A DNA stretch of 64,000 nucleotides, taken from contig CAJQUW010014423.1 of the NCBI GenBank assembly GCA_907163375.1, positions 299,897 through 363,896 on the forward strand. The letters are read 5' to 3'. Shown here piece after piece: positions 35,538 to 44,185 of the stretch. The notes under the pieces were generated by a model that was not told where the DNA came from, did not search any database, and saw only the letters and a list, made by a program, of their open reading frames with translations. Source of the DNA: Prostheceraeus crozeri (Eukaryota > Platyhelminthes > Polycladida > Euryleptidae). The translations under genes were made by a program, and so were the position numbers. Numbering within the stretch: the first letter of the stretch is position 1; the number at the start of each line of letters is the position of its first letter.

Positions 35538-36230
35538 ATGAGTTCTTATTCTCGCATGATTGTTATTCCTCAGAATGAATATGTACAATTGACTGCCATG
35601 CAGCAAGTAAAGCAACCTCTTGCAAATCAAATGTATAGGAAAGAAATAGATTATCAGCAAAATGTTCACATCAAAGATCCACATCGTGCTGTATTATTAC
35701 AATCGGAAACTGTTGAACAATTGAAAAACTTGAAGAATAAGATGCGTGACTCTGTATCGACTGCTACACCTTTAGCATCTCGCGCACATGCCATATCTCT
35801 TTTCAACAGTATTGAACCCCATCTCAATGTAAATGATAGAGGAGAAATCATTACAGATGAAAATAAAGTGATTGATGCTTCACATTATGAAGACTTGATT
35901 CAGTATGCGACACGTAGAAAGCGCCGTCAGGGCTATGTTCCACCTGGTTGGTCATACTTTCTTAAACTATTGAAAAAGCATAATGTGCCAAAATTTGCTT
36001 TGAATAATGAGACATTGAAAGAACTTGATTCAACAGTGGATACTACTCCAATGCTTCAGACGATGAAAATGCCAACAAATTGGTTTAAGACGTCACCTGC
36101 TACATCCCCTCCCACACTCACTAAGCAAACAAGAGAAAGAACTCGACGTAGATCTACATCACCACTAAAACTAGTAAAAGGAAAACGTAAAACAGCTCCT
36201 CCCAGGAAATACATGTTCTCAGACTATTAA
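35538..36230 (+). CDS. Hypothetical Maverick protein, 230 aa
   Basis: Intact frame starting 5 bp after the ATPase stop. The N-terminus (SRMIVIPQNEYVQL) and a middle segment (HYEDLIQYATRRKRRQGYVP, then PGWSYFLKLLKKHNVPKF) are of a kind seen in Maverick proteins next to the ATPase. The region from about 50 to 75 could be helical. The last 45 residues are Ser/Thr/Pro and Arg/Lys rich, like a disordered nucleic-acid-binding tail. No enzyme motif. I infer a virion-associated protein and cannot assign a function. Confidence 0.6.
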   Translation: MSSYSRMIVIPQNEYVQLTAMQQVKQPLANQMYRKEIDYQQNVHIKDPHRAVLLQSETVEQLKNLKNKMRDSVSTATPLASRAHAISLFNSIEPHLNVNDRGEIITDENKVIDASHYEDLIQYATRRKRRQGYVPPGWSYFLKLLKKHNVPKFALNNETLKELDSTVDTTPMLQTMKMPTNWFKTSPATSPPTLTKQTRERTRRRSTSPLKLVKGKRKTAPPRKYMFSDY

Positions 36231-36231
36231 T

Positions 36232-36447
36232 ATGAAGCAGATGTGTTGCTTGCCATGTAATGAGCCGCCAGAGGTGAATGTCGTTGTCACTTGCACTTGC
36301 TGCGCCAGCTCTCACAATGAAACCCCTAAGCAATGTGAACACGATCGCAAAACCGCTAAAGCTAAATGCTGCAGTTGTTGTAAATGTAGAAAGGCAAGAA
36401 AACAAAAAGATGAGAAGGAGAAAAAAGAGTCAGTCGTCATCGACTGA
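36232..36447 (+). CDS. Cysteine-rich small protein, 71 aa, overlapping the integrase start
   Basis: The ATG stands 1 bp after the stop of the previous gene. Cysteines are packed as MCCLPC, CTCC and CCSCCKC, followed by a highly charged tail. It overlaps the integrase frame, by 38 bp if the integrase starts at 36410. The dense cysteines and tight spacing argue for a real metal-binding protein, but no family is recognised and it is short. It could also be a shadow of an N-terminally extended integrase. Confidence 0.45.
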   Translation: MKQMCCLPCNEPPEVNVVVTCTCCASSHNETPKQCEHDRKTAKAKCCSCCKCRKARKQKDEKEKKESVVID

Positions 36448-37498
36448 ACGTTTGAAGTCAATCTATTATGATGTAAAACATCCGGCAGGATTTGCATCTA
36501 TCAAGAAATTATCAAAAGCGAGTGGTCTTCCACAATCACAAGTGAAACGATGGTTAAAGGGTCAGGCTACCTATACACTCCACAAACAAGCGAAAAAGAA
36601 GTACCGCATCCGCCATTATATTGTTCATGACATCGATGAACAGTGGCAAGCAGATTTGTGTGATGTTGCCTCCATTTCAAAACATAACTCGGGCAATAAT
36701 TTTATTTTAACCGTCATTGATATTTTCTCGCGTTATGCGTGGGCTCAACCTTTAAAAACTAAAGAAGGGAAAGGAGTAGCAAAAGCATTCCAAACAATTT
36801 TTCGAGAAGGTCGCATTCCAAAAAGAATTCAGAGTGATCAAGGAAAAGAGTTTGAAAATCAGCATGTGAGAAGATTATTTGAGAGGCATGACATTGAGTT
36901 GTTTAGTGTAAAGAGTGCTTATAAAGCTGCACTCGTTGAACGTTTTAATCGCACATTAAAAAATCGCTTGTGGCGACATTTTACTGCCAACTTGACACAA
37001 AATTGGACAAAGGTTCTACAAGATACACTCCATGCCTACAATCACTCTATCCATCGTTCTATTGGACTCAGACCAGTAGATGTAAATGCTGACAATGTAG
37101 ATAAAGTGCGCGAATCATTCCAACGTAAACGCACTCATGTGAAAAGTGATGTGAAAATTGGTGATAAAGTTCGTATCTCAAAAGTGAAGAGTGTTTTTGC
37201 CAAAAGGTACCTTCCGAATTGGACAGAGGAGGTATTTACAGTATCAAGGATTAATCAAAAAGACTCTCCGACCACCTACAAGTTGAAAGATTACGATAAT
37301 GAAGAAATTGAGGGTAGCTTTTACCGCGATGAGATTGAGGTAGTCACTGAAAGCGAAACATATTTGGTAGAGAAAATCATTCGATGTAAAAAACGGCAAG
37401 GTGAAGAATGGTGTCTTGTTAAATGGACTGGTTATCCTTCAAGTATGAACTCTTGGATGCGTCGTGCCGACATCTTTCATCTAAGTGATCGACAGTGA
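36410..37498 (+). CDS. Maverick integrase (RVE) with C-terminal chromodomain, 362 aa
   Basis: From the ATG at 36410: a basic start, a helix-turn-helix-like segment (FASIKKLSKASGLPQSQVKRW, first part at about 28-48), then the RVE core. The core has acidic residues in QWQADLCDV (D82), QSDQGKEF (D143) and ALVERFNRTLKNR (E176), the D,D-E triad. An SH3-like region (KIGDKVRI) and a chromodomain (YLVEKIIRCK to VKWTGYPSSMNSWM) close the protein. It is intact. The enzyme joins element ends to target DNA and would produce the 6-bp duplication seen; the chromodomain may direct insertion to chromatin. The frame is open up to 36278, but the extra part lies inside the Cys-rich gene, so I chose 36410. Confidence 0.9.
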   Translation: MRRRKKSQSSSTERLKSIYYDVKHPAGFASIKKLSKASGLPQSQVKRWLKGQATYTLHKQAKKKYRIRHYIVHDIDEQWQADLCDVASISKHNSGNNFILTVIDIFSRYAWAQPLKTKEGKGVAKAFQTIFREGRIPKRIQSDQGKEFENQHVRRLFERHDIELFSVKSAYKAALVERFNRTLKNRLWRHFTANLTQNWTKVLQDTLHAYNHSIHRSIGLRPVDVNADNVDKVRESFQRKRTHVKSDVKIGDKVRISKVKSVFAKRYLPNWTEEVFTVSRINQKDSPTTYKLKDYDNEEIEGSFYRDEIEVVTESETYLVEKIIRCKKRQGEEWCLVKWTGYPSSMNSWMRRADIFHLSDRQ

Positions 37499-37539
37499 TT
37501 CATGCAAAGTTGTAACTAACAATGTTTAGGGTTTGAGCT

Positions 37540-37995
37540 ATGAATCCAACTGCCTCATTTTATTCACGACCCTCCTATGTAAGTGGTGGAGGACAAATTT
37601 ACATCGGCGCTCGCCGCCAACGTGGAGGTAGCATACTTGGTGCACTGAAATCTGTTGTAGCACCTCTAATACCCAATGTCCGTAGATCTTTAAAACGAAA
37701 TGTTTTAAGTAATGCCGTTGGCTTTGCTGGTGATGTTGCTAGTGATCTTTCCAGAGGTAGAAGTTTTAAGAGCAGTTTGTTGAATCGTGGGAAGGAACGC
37801 GGTTTAAAAACATTGAAGCAGACCTTTGCTGGTGTTACTCAAGGAAAGAAATCACCTAAACGAATGAAAAAAGGAAGGAGGAAACATCGCGGAGCTGGTA
37901 AGGTGCGATCTTCAGTCAAAAGGCATTCACGCAAACGTCGCACAGGCTCTAATCATTCATCAGGCGCTAAACGACCACGCTGCCATAACTTATAA
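37540..37995 (+). CDS. pVI/pX-like virion protein, 151 aa
   Basis: Gly-rich N-terminus (SGGGQIYIGARRQRGG), a hydrophobic amphipathic segment SILGALKSVVAPLIPNV (about 31-47), then a long Lys/Arg-rich tail ending in KRHSRKRR. An amphipathic N-part with a basic tail resembles the adenovirus-type minor virion proteins also found in Mavericks. That is resemblance in layout rather than proven homology. The frame is intact and lies directly before the capsid gene. It probably contacts DNA or membranes within a particle. Confidence 0.6.
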   Translation: MNPTASFYSRPSYVSGGGQIYIGARRQRGGSILGALKSVVAPLIPNVRRSLKRNVLSNAVGFAGDVASDLSRGRSFKSSLLNRGKERGLKTLKQTFAGVTQGKKSPKRMKKGRRKHRGAGKVRSSVKRHSRKRRTGSNHSSGAKRPRCHNL

Positions 37996-37997
37996 TT

Positions 37998-39272
37998 ATG
38001 GAGTGTAAAACTTCCGGGTTTTGTTTGATCAACAAGCCATACAGACAGATATTCTTAGTTCAAGTATTGTAGATTATCATCCTCGAACAGCTGAGAATGC
38101 TGGCCCCATTGAATTTGTTATTCCTGGTGGTAGTGATGAGTACATAGATTTGAGTTATGCGATGCTTGATTTGAGGTTTAGAATTCAGCAAGCAGATGGA
38201 ACTGCTATTGACGATGCACATAAAGTTGGACTGAACAATTTACCATTGACTACATTACTTCGCGATGTTTCTCTAACGATTGGAGAGCAGCAGGTGGAAG
38301 GTGATCAAAGCGATTATCCCTATTAATCATATTTCAATCATGTATCACAGTTTCATCCAGCAGCACAAAAAAAGTCATATGGAAGCCATGGGATGGTACA
38401 GAGATGAAGCAGGAAAATTTGATGTTGAAACAAACAGTGGCTTTGTAAAGCGATCTGCTATGATTAAAGATAGTAGAGTATGTCAGCTATATGGTCCGCT
38501 GAATTTAGACTTCTTTAGACAGTCAAAGTTTTTACTCTGTAATACCAGCATGCGACTCAAGCTGACATTAAATAAGCCTGAATTTGCGCTGAATGCATTT
38601 GCTAAAGTTGACAATTTTAGAATTCTTGTGGAAGATATTGCACTTTACATTCGTCGAGTAGTACCGAATCCAAGTGTCATTAGAGGGCATGCTGAAGGTC
38701 TTAACCGCCAAAATGCCATTTACCCCGTTCAGCATACAAAGCTTCTCACCTTTACAATTCCGAAAGATCAAAAGAGTTTCATGAAAGATGGCCTCTTTCC
38801 ATCGGAAGCACCGAAGCTCCTCATGGTGGCAATGGTTAAAAATGATGCATTTAATGGTAATATAAAGAAGAATCCTTTCAATTTTAAACACAATCAGTTA
38901 AGTAAAATTGCTTTACGTGTAAATGGTGTGACTCATCCTGGTCCACCCTACAAACCAGATTTTGCTTTGGATCAATTTATAAGCAGTTATGTTGATTTTA
39001 TGGATGTCTTTGGCTTTTACAATACGGATGACACCAACGGACTGACTATGAAAGAGTTTAAGAGTGGATATACTATTTATGCGTTTGATTTGAATGCTGA
39101 CAGCGATATTAGTGCACCCTATCGTCAAGCGAACGTGCCTCATAATATTCGTTTGGATTTGACGTTCAAAAGAACACTACCTGAGACGATCAATGTATTA
39201 ATTTATGCAGTCTTCGATTCAAATATTGAAATTACAAAGTATCGTGACGTGATTCTTCAGTATAATCGTTAA
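37998..39272 (+). pseudogene. Capsid protein of the F54H12.2-type family (probable jelly-roll), broken
   Basis: Blocks of a conserved Maverick capsid-type family are seen in order: IEFVIPGGSDEYIDLSYAML (about 38108), then EAMGWYRDEAGKFD (38378), LNLDFFRQSKFLL and NPFNFKHNQLSKIAL (38870). I think it is the major, double jelly-roll capsid protein, but the minor one is possible. Three lesions: a one-base shift near 38020 just after the ATG at 37998, an in-frame TAA at 38324-38326, and a shift in an A7 run at 38367-38373. The last 300 codons are open. Its TAA overlaps the protease ATG (TAATG at 39270-39274). Confidence 0.75.
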
Positions 39273-39735
39273 TGAGTTGGTTGACTGCTGACGATATTCA
39301 AACTAAAGTGCATGCAGCGTAATGCAGACGAAGCGACGTTGAAAGCTTTCGATAATGTCTATTCACGCGATACCTTACCACCTGCTGTAAATCACTATCC
39401 CATCTTTATTGTGCTAAACACTCATCCGCAGAATTTAGGCGGTGAGCATTGGAAAGCGATCTTTATTGGAGAAGACCGACGTGGTGAACTATTTGACTCT
39501 CTTGCTCAACCTCCAAATATACCAACACAGCAGTGGTTGAGAAAATACGCGTCAATATGAGCAAAATGAACGCATACTACAACATCCACTTTCATCAACG
39601 TGTGGTGCTTTTGTACTGTACTTCATCTTAAAACGTTTACATGTATCTCGATTTGTATCTGTTATTCAAAACTTTTCATGTAATCCATCCTCTAATGAAA
39701 AAATGATTTGTAAGTTCTATCATGATTTGAAATAA
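39272..39735 (+). pseudogene. Adenain-like cysteine protease, frameshifted
   Basis: The ATG at 39272 overlaps the capsid stop. Recognisable blocks: a DNVYSRDTLP-type N-part, the catalytic-histidine block GGEHWKA (about 39438-39458), the acidic LFDSLAQPP block, and in another frame near 39600 a TCGAF block that would hold the nucleophilic cysteine. Frame changes fall near 39312 and near 39550, so histidine and cysteine are not in one reading frame here. In the family this enzyme matures virion proteins. The final TAA (39733-39735) lies within AATAAA (39731-39736). Confidence 0.75.
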
Positions 39736-39768
39736 AAACATCCATCATGTTGGAATCATCATTGTTTT

Positions 39769-40314
39769 TTATTTTACAATCCGCTGGGTACGTACATACT
39801 CGATGAGATAGTCTAGGATCACATTTGCTTGTACGTGAGATTTTAGTCCAGTAATGATCACTTTACTATTATGAAAGATTGCCACATGCACAGGTAACCA
39901 ACAACTAATGAGAGCTGCAGGAAAAAGTTCGGGTTCATAACACAAATTGTAACTGCTGGTACGAATCTTCAAAAATGATACACTTTCACTCAATTGAGTA
40001 GAGATCACCATATTGTCCACAGTCAGATTCGACATCACACACCTCTCCCTCTTCCATATCCGACGTAGTAGTCTCTGTAGTTCTAAGCGCATTGACTGCG
40101 CCGATGAATGAGAAAGGGCGCCGAGAATCTGTACAGTCCCATTTGGGAAGAGTTGAAGATTCCGTGAATTGTTCATCTTCACCACTAACATTTGAGGTCG
40201 GCCCGGGTAATACTTGCTGTTTGGAAAGTGTTGGTGTAATGTTGTGAGATCGATTTTGGTGTAGAGTCTGAAGCGACGGAGAATGTTGACGATGGTGTAG
40301 CGATGGCGCTTCAT
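39769..40314 (-). CDS. TATA-box-binding protein (TBP) homologue, 181 aa
   Basis: From the ATG at 40314 the protein is 181 residues, close to the size of a bare TBP core. Two repeats are visible. Residues about 6-86 run from YTIVNILRRF through SKYYPGRPQM to LFPNGTVQILGALS. Residues about 98-178 run from LTVDNMVIS through LCYEPELFPAALI to AIFHNSKVIITGLK. The second repeat carries the YEPELFP and IF..-KV--TG motifs that mark TBP, with both DNA-intercalating phenylalanine positions kept (F131, F147). In repeat 1 the second is kept (F56) and the first appears to be Pro40. It should bind TATA-like DNA and act in transcription initiation. A TATA box lies 43 bp upstream. The frame extends to 40458 without a better start. 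The stop overlaps an AATAAA. Confidence 0.82.
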   Translation of the reverse strand: MKRHRYTIVNILRRFRLYTKIDLTTLHQHFPNSKYYPGRPQMLVVKMNNSRNLQLFPNGTVQILGALSHSSAQSMRLELQRLLRRIWKRERCVMSNLTVDNMVISTQLSESVSFLKIRTSSYNLCYEPELFPAALISCWLPVHVAIFHNSKVIITGLKSHVQANVILDYLIEYVRTQRIVK

Positions 40315-40636
40315 GATGAAAAAATGAGTAAATTGAGCGATGTACCTTCCTTTTATACTTTTCCCAACTACCTTGATGAAATGTGAAGTTAGTATGAAGT
40401 TGGGAATGATAGAGTTGAATTCGCCGTTTGTTGACGCGCAGCCAGATGCGATTTCCAATACGTGAATGTCTTTTCATATAGAAGTATTTCAAATCCTTCA
40501 TGATATAATGTAGAAATTGAAAATGACGATAAGATAAAGCAAACTCTCTTCTCAAATTTCCAGTTGAATCTTTGAAATAGACGTTTCGATCATGATCCGT
40601 TTCAATACGTTGTAGGGAATCTAATTTCCAACTCAT
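39986..40636 (-). CDS. Duplicated small protein, copy 1, weakly PC4/p15-like
   Basis: The frame opens at ATG 40636. The first 100 or so residues (WKLDSLQRIETDHDRNVYFK, then NLRREFALSYRHFQFL, GNRIWLRVNKRRIQL) align with copy 2 at 41027-40749. The pattern of strands, a basic/glycine step, then L-x2-QF--L recalls the ssDNA-binding fold of the coactivator PC4; that is weak evidence. Beyond about residue 100 the frame runs antiphase over the TBP gene to 39986 and shows no conservation, so the true end may lie near 40330 or a stop has been lost. It sits directly upstream of TBP on the same strand. Confidence 0.5.
   Translation of the reverse strand: MSWKLDSLQRIETDHDRNVYFKDSTGNLRREFALSYRHFQFLHYIMKDLKYFYMKRHSRIGNRIWLRVNKRRIQLYHSQLHTNFTFHQGSWEKYKRKVHRSIYSFFHHEAPSLHHRQHSPSLQTLHQNRSHNITPTLSKQQVLPGPTSNVSGEDEQFTESSTLPKWDCTDSRRPFSFIGAVNALRTTETTTSDMEEGEVCDVESDCGQYGDLYSIE
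40351..40357 (-). promoter_or_regulatory. TATA box before the TBP gene
   Basis: TATAAAA on the minus strand, 43 bp before the TBP ATG, within AGTATAAAAGGAAGGTACAT. A diverged copy (AGTATAGAAG, near 40733) lies at the matching place after the upstream paralogue, so the duplicated unit included this promoter. Confidence 0.6.
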
Positions 40637-40748
40637 GGTGCGTGGTAGTCATGTCTGATTAAGATTTGCATAGTAGGGCGATAAACTCACGACGAATAAA
40701 TGTCATGATGGAGCGATGTATGTATCTTCTATACTTCTCCCAATTGTA

Positions 40749-41027
40749 TTAGCGAAATGAGAAACAGTTTGCGGAATGAGAATCGCAGATTTGAATTTCA
40801 TTTCTGTAATGTTGAAGCCAAACTTGATCACCCAAGGAGATGAATCTTAATGTTTCAAAATATTCCAAATCCCTCATGATATCATTGAGGTTGACAAATT
40901 GTCGCCATGTTAATGTAATACCTCTTGATGTATGACCATGAGAATTTTTGAAATGTACGTTTCCATTTCGATCAACTCTGATATATTGTAGAGAGTCCAA
41001 AATCCAAGTCTTCATGATGTTATGCAA
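40749..41027 (-). CDS. Duplicated small protein, copy 2, weakly PC4/p15-like, 92 aa
   Basis: Starts at ATG 41027. WILDSLQYIRVDRNGNVHFK, then SRGITLTWRQFVNLNDIMRDL and LGDQVWLQHYRNEIQI match copy 1 block by block, so the two are tandem paralogues. RGITLTWRQF--L resembles the KGI-L---QW--L segment of PC4-type coactivators. The frame stops at 40749, but similarity to copy 1 continues for about 25 codons after the stop (NWEKYRRYIHRSI), so the stop was probably gained. It diverges from the plus-strand gene at 41051 with only 23 bp between the ATGs. Confidence 0.55.
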   Translation of the reverse strand: MHNIMKTWILDSLQYIRVDRNGNVHFKNSHGHTSRGITLTWRQFVNLNDIMRDLEYFETLRFISLGDQVWLQHYRNEIQICDSHSANCFSFR

Positions 41028-41050
41028 AGTCGCAGATCAGCAATATAAAA

Positions 41051-42448
41051 ATGTCGTTTTATCATATTTTGCTTAGCAATGCGGCCGCAAATAGATTTGC
41101 TAGTAATCGAGCCGCACTCTTTTCTACTCCCATTGATCATACACAACAGCTAAATGGAAAGTGGGAAGTGGGTGTCACTCAACTTGTTCACAGTAACTGT
41201 GTCTATACTTTTGATTATGAGGTGATGACTATTAATATGAGACGCACAGCTGCTTACCAATGTGAAAAGGGCTGCCGAGTATACATTCCACAATGGTCGA
41301 AGAAAGATCTTCTATCACGTCAGAAATTCGTTTATAATTTCCTGAATAAAGCGTGTAAACATATTGTCCAATTTACTCCGCACAATGATGATCATAATTA
41401 TGTACATCATGTAGTTGAGAAAGATTGGATTGTTGGTTTAAGTCCAAGTTTAAGAAATGATTTAGGTTACCTCGCTAGCGCCTTAACAAGCTATGATAAT
41501 TATAACGTTAATTACCACCCAAGTGGTCATAAAGAGTTAATATATCGAGAGGAAGCTTATTATGTAGATCTTATTCCAAGAAATGAGAAGACGTTGGTGA
41601 AGAAGATTGTGATTAAGCCAAGAAAGACAAACATGACTCCTGAAACATTATTGAAGAAATTTAATTATCTCCTTCGAGTTGATGGTAAACAATTGGCAAC
41701 ATTGACTTATATCAAATCATCTAATCATATTGCAATAAGCAAATTAAATGATGATGATCTAGTATTAGTTTGTTCAAAAGATTTTCATCAGTTCTTACGA
41801 CATCATTCTGCAGCTGTTCATGGAAAATTTGATATGCAACATATACCATGTGAAAGGTCAAATCAATTTGATACAGAATGGACCGTATCTTTATACAGAA
41901 AGTGTGTAGAGCCTTTCGGTGGTATCTTACATGAAACAAGAGTGTTGATGCCTCGCATTATTACTTCGGTTAAATTGGTTGTAGATTATTTAAATGAAGT
42001 GATTAATGAGCAACATATTTTATTTTCTGAAAAAGAAGGTGTTTTGTCTCTCACTATAAGTGGAAAAGGTATTGAACTAATTATGGATAAAACTCTAATG
42101 GACATTTTGGGTTTTGATCAAAATATCTTTAAAAGTGGTACTGTAACCAAAGCTAGCGCAGACATGTCGCTATCGCGTCGTATTAACTATTTTCAGATAT
42201 ATTCCAATATTGGTGAAGATGTACGTGTGGGAGATGTTAAAGCTCCATTGCTAGCAATGATACCATACCAGCCAAAAAGCTGTAGTATTTTATCTGAGCA
42301 TACTTTCAAGAAAGTGCATTATACAAAGCTGAAATCAAACTACATCCCACAAATTGATGTTGCCATTTATGATGATGCTGGTGCGTTGATTCCTTTTCAT
42401 GAAGATGCTGTGACAAGTATCACACTCCATTTCCGAATGAAGAGTTAA
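41051..42448 (+). CDS. Capsid-type Maverick protein, intact copy, 465 aa
   Basis: The N-terminus SFYHILLSNAAANRFASN, then LNGKWEVGVTQL (about 36-47), and the C-terminal part (VRVGDVKAPLLAMIP, then IDVAIYDDAGALIPF and a final TLHFRM) are the hallmarks of an abundant Maverick protein family that I believe is a virion protein. The family is either penton/minor capsid or another jelly-roll type; I cannot decide from sequence. It is intact from ATG 41051, directly preceded by AATATAAAA. A broken paralogue follows at 42524-44007. Confidence 0.65.
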   Translation: MSFYHILLSNAAANRFASNRAALFSTPIDHTQQLNGKWEVGVTQLVHSNCVYTFDYEVMTINMRRTAAYQCEKGCRVYIPQWSKKDLLSRQKFVYNFLNKACKHIVQFTPHNDDHNYVHHVVEKDWIVGLSPSLRNDLGYLASALTSYDNYNVNYHPSGHKELIYREEAYYVDLIPRNEKTLVKKIVIKPRKTNMTPETLLKKFNYLLRVDGKQLATLTYIKSSNHIAISKLNDDDLVLVCSKDFHQFLRHHSAAVHGKFDMQHIPCERSNQFDTEWTVSLYRKCVEPFGGILHETRVLMPRIITSVKLVVDYLNEVINEQHILFSEKEGVLSLTISGKGIELIMDKTLMDILGFDQNIFKSGTVTKASADMSLSRRINYFQIYSNIGEDVRVGDVKAPLLAMIPYQPKSCSILSEHTFKKVHYTKLKSNYIPQIDVAIYDDAGALIPFHEDAVTSITLHFRMKS

Positions 42449-42523
42449 TGCAAAAGTATGCTAATATATTTTTCCAATGTGAATAATATGTAAAGTGAAA
42501 ATAAGGACTCGTTTCTAATCTAC

Positions 42524-44007
42524 TTGCCCAGTAATGCTTCTATGAATAAATTTCCCAAAAATAAACCATCAGACTATCGAGTAGAATTAAATCTCCCACT
42601 ACATTTAGAAGGTGAATGGGAGGTTGGCGTTTCTAGTATTTGCTATGATAGCAATATTCAGAATGTGAATGATTTGGAAGAAATGATATTGACTCCTCGC
42701 ACCCATGATGGAATAACGATGAATAATGCATTCCAATTCCCATACAATTTAACATCAGATGGAAAGTGGAACTATGAATGGATTCAGATAAAATCAGATT
42801 ATTATGGTCCATTTGGGGATGAGAAAATTATTAAGGCATTCAATAGTGGTAATACTTCCATCATGAAGAATAAAAATCAGAAAGTTTATGAGTTTACTAT
42901 CTATCATTGGAGTGGGAGACAGTTCCTTCGCTTTCATTCTTTTACTAAAGGTCTTACACTGAGGTTGGATAATGAATTCTATCCACATCTTGGTTTTGGT
43001 CATGGACTACATCTAACGTCAATTGCTACTGCAAATGTTAAAAAAGTTTATTCAAATCGAATCACCAATTTCATTATAGATTTTAAATATTTGATGAAGA
43101 TGTTGTAGAATGCGAAGAACGCATCATTTTGAAAAAGCGTGGTGTTCAACCTTTATCACTTATTGAGTTAGTAAAACGATGGAATGAGACCGTGGGTAAG
43201 AAGTATGGAGAGAAAATTATGGCGGACAAAAATAAGTTGGTTATTCAGAAATATGATGACAAACTTACAGTTTATTTCTCTCCAACCTTGCGTCATTTTG
43301 TAAGACATTATACACCTATTATTGGAAGCGGTCTGGTGTATGCTTCTCATGAATATCAGACTAAAGCTGATTAAGTTAATTATGAATGGTGGGTGGACAT
43401 CTATGGTGATCGCATCAAGAAAATTTACCAGTCTTATGAAGAATCTAAAGTTGCTATCAATATAATGCCGCGTCTATATCATACAGTTGAAAGCTTCATT
43501 CATGTAGTAAATCCTTATATACAACAGAAGTTGAAGCATGTGATGAAAAGTAAATATGATGTAAAGACACACCACATTTCGTTTTCAATTGAAAATCAAC
43601 GCGTTGTTCTGAAACTGGGCGATGACATTCAATGTCAATTGAGTAAAAATTTGAAAAAACTCTTTGGTTTTTCAATGCTACATACTGTGTTTACTGCTGC
43701 GCATACGACTGGTATAGAAACACCAATGAAACTTGATAAACATGAACAGGACCTTTACATTCAAAGTGATTTGATTCTTCCTATTTCTGTTGGTGAGAAA
43801 AAAGAATACATTTTACGTGATTTCATTCATGATAAAGACGCTTCATATGGAATAGTCGAGAAGATGTTTGAATCTATTTTCTATCATCCAGTCGTCAAAC
43901 AAACTATACCCTCTATTGCTATCAAAATTACCAATGGTTTACAAGAGTGCATCCATGTGAAAGATACTAAATCCCTCGTAACTTTAGTGTTTCGGAAAAC
44001 AAAGTGA
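42524..44007 (+). pseudogene. Capsid-type paralogue, broken into three frames
   Basis: The same family signature as the preceding gene: LPSNASMNKFPKN at the N-terminus, LEGEWEVGVSSICY, and an ending with SLVTLVFRK. Three consecutive frames (42524-43108, about 43090-43374, about 43385-44007) carry successive parts, so two frameshifts are present near 43090 and 43375. No ATG is found in frame at the start; the frame begins shortly after a TAA near 42490. It arose by tandem duplication of the upstream gene and has decayed. Confidence 0.7.
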
Positions 44008-44185
44008 AGTCATTGTGATATGTTTATTGAAATACAAATATGTGTATGAAAAAATCTTTTCACAGATATAGGGAAATGGGCTGACTGTAGGCATATATTC
44101 ACAAGGAAGAAACGATCTCATGCGATACATAAAACAACCATGTATATCTACAAAAAGCAACATCAAAATACCGAGTTAAAGTTGA

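Noticed and set aside
38568-38891. 107-codon minus-strand frame in the capsid gene
   Set aside because: Shadow of the conserved capsid frame on the other strand.
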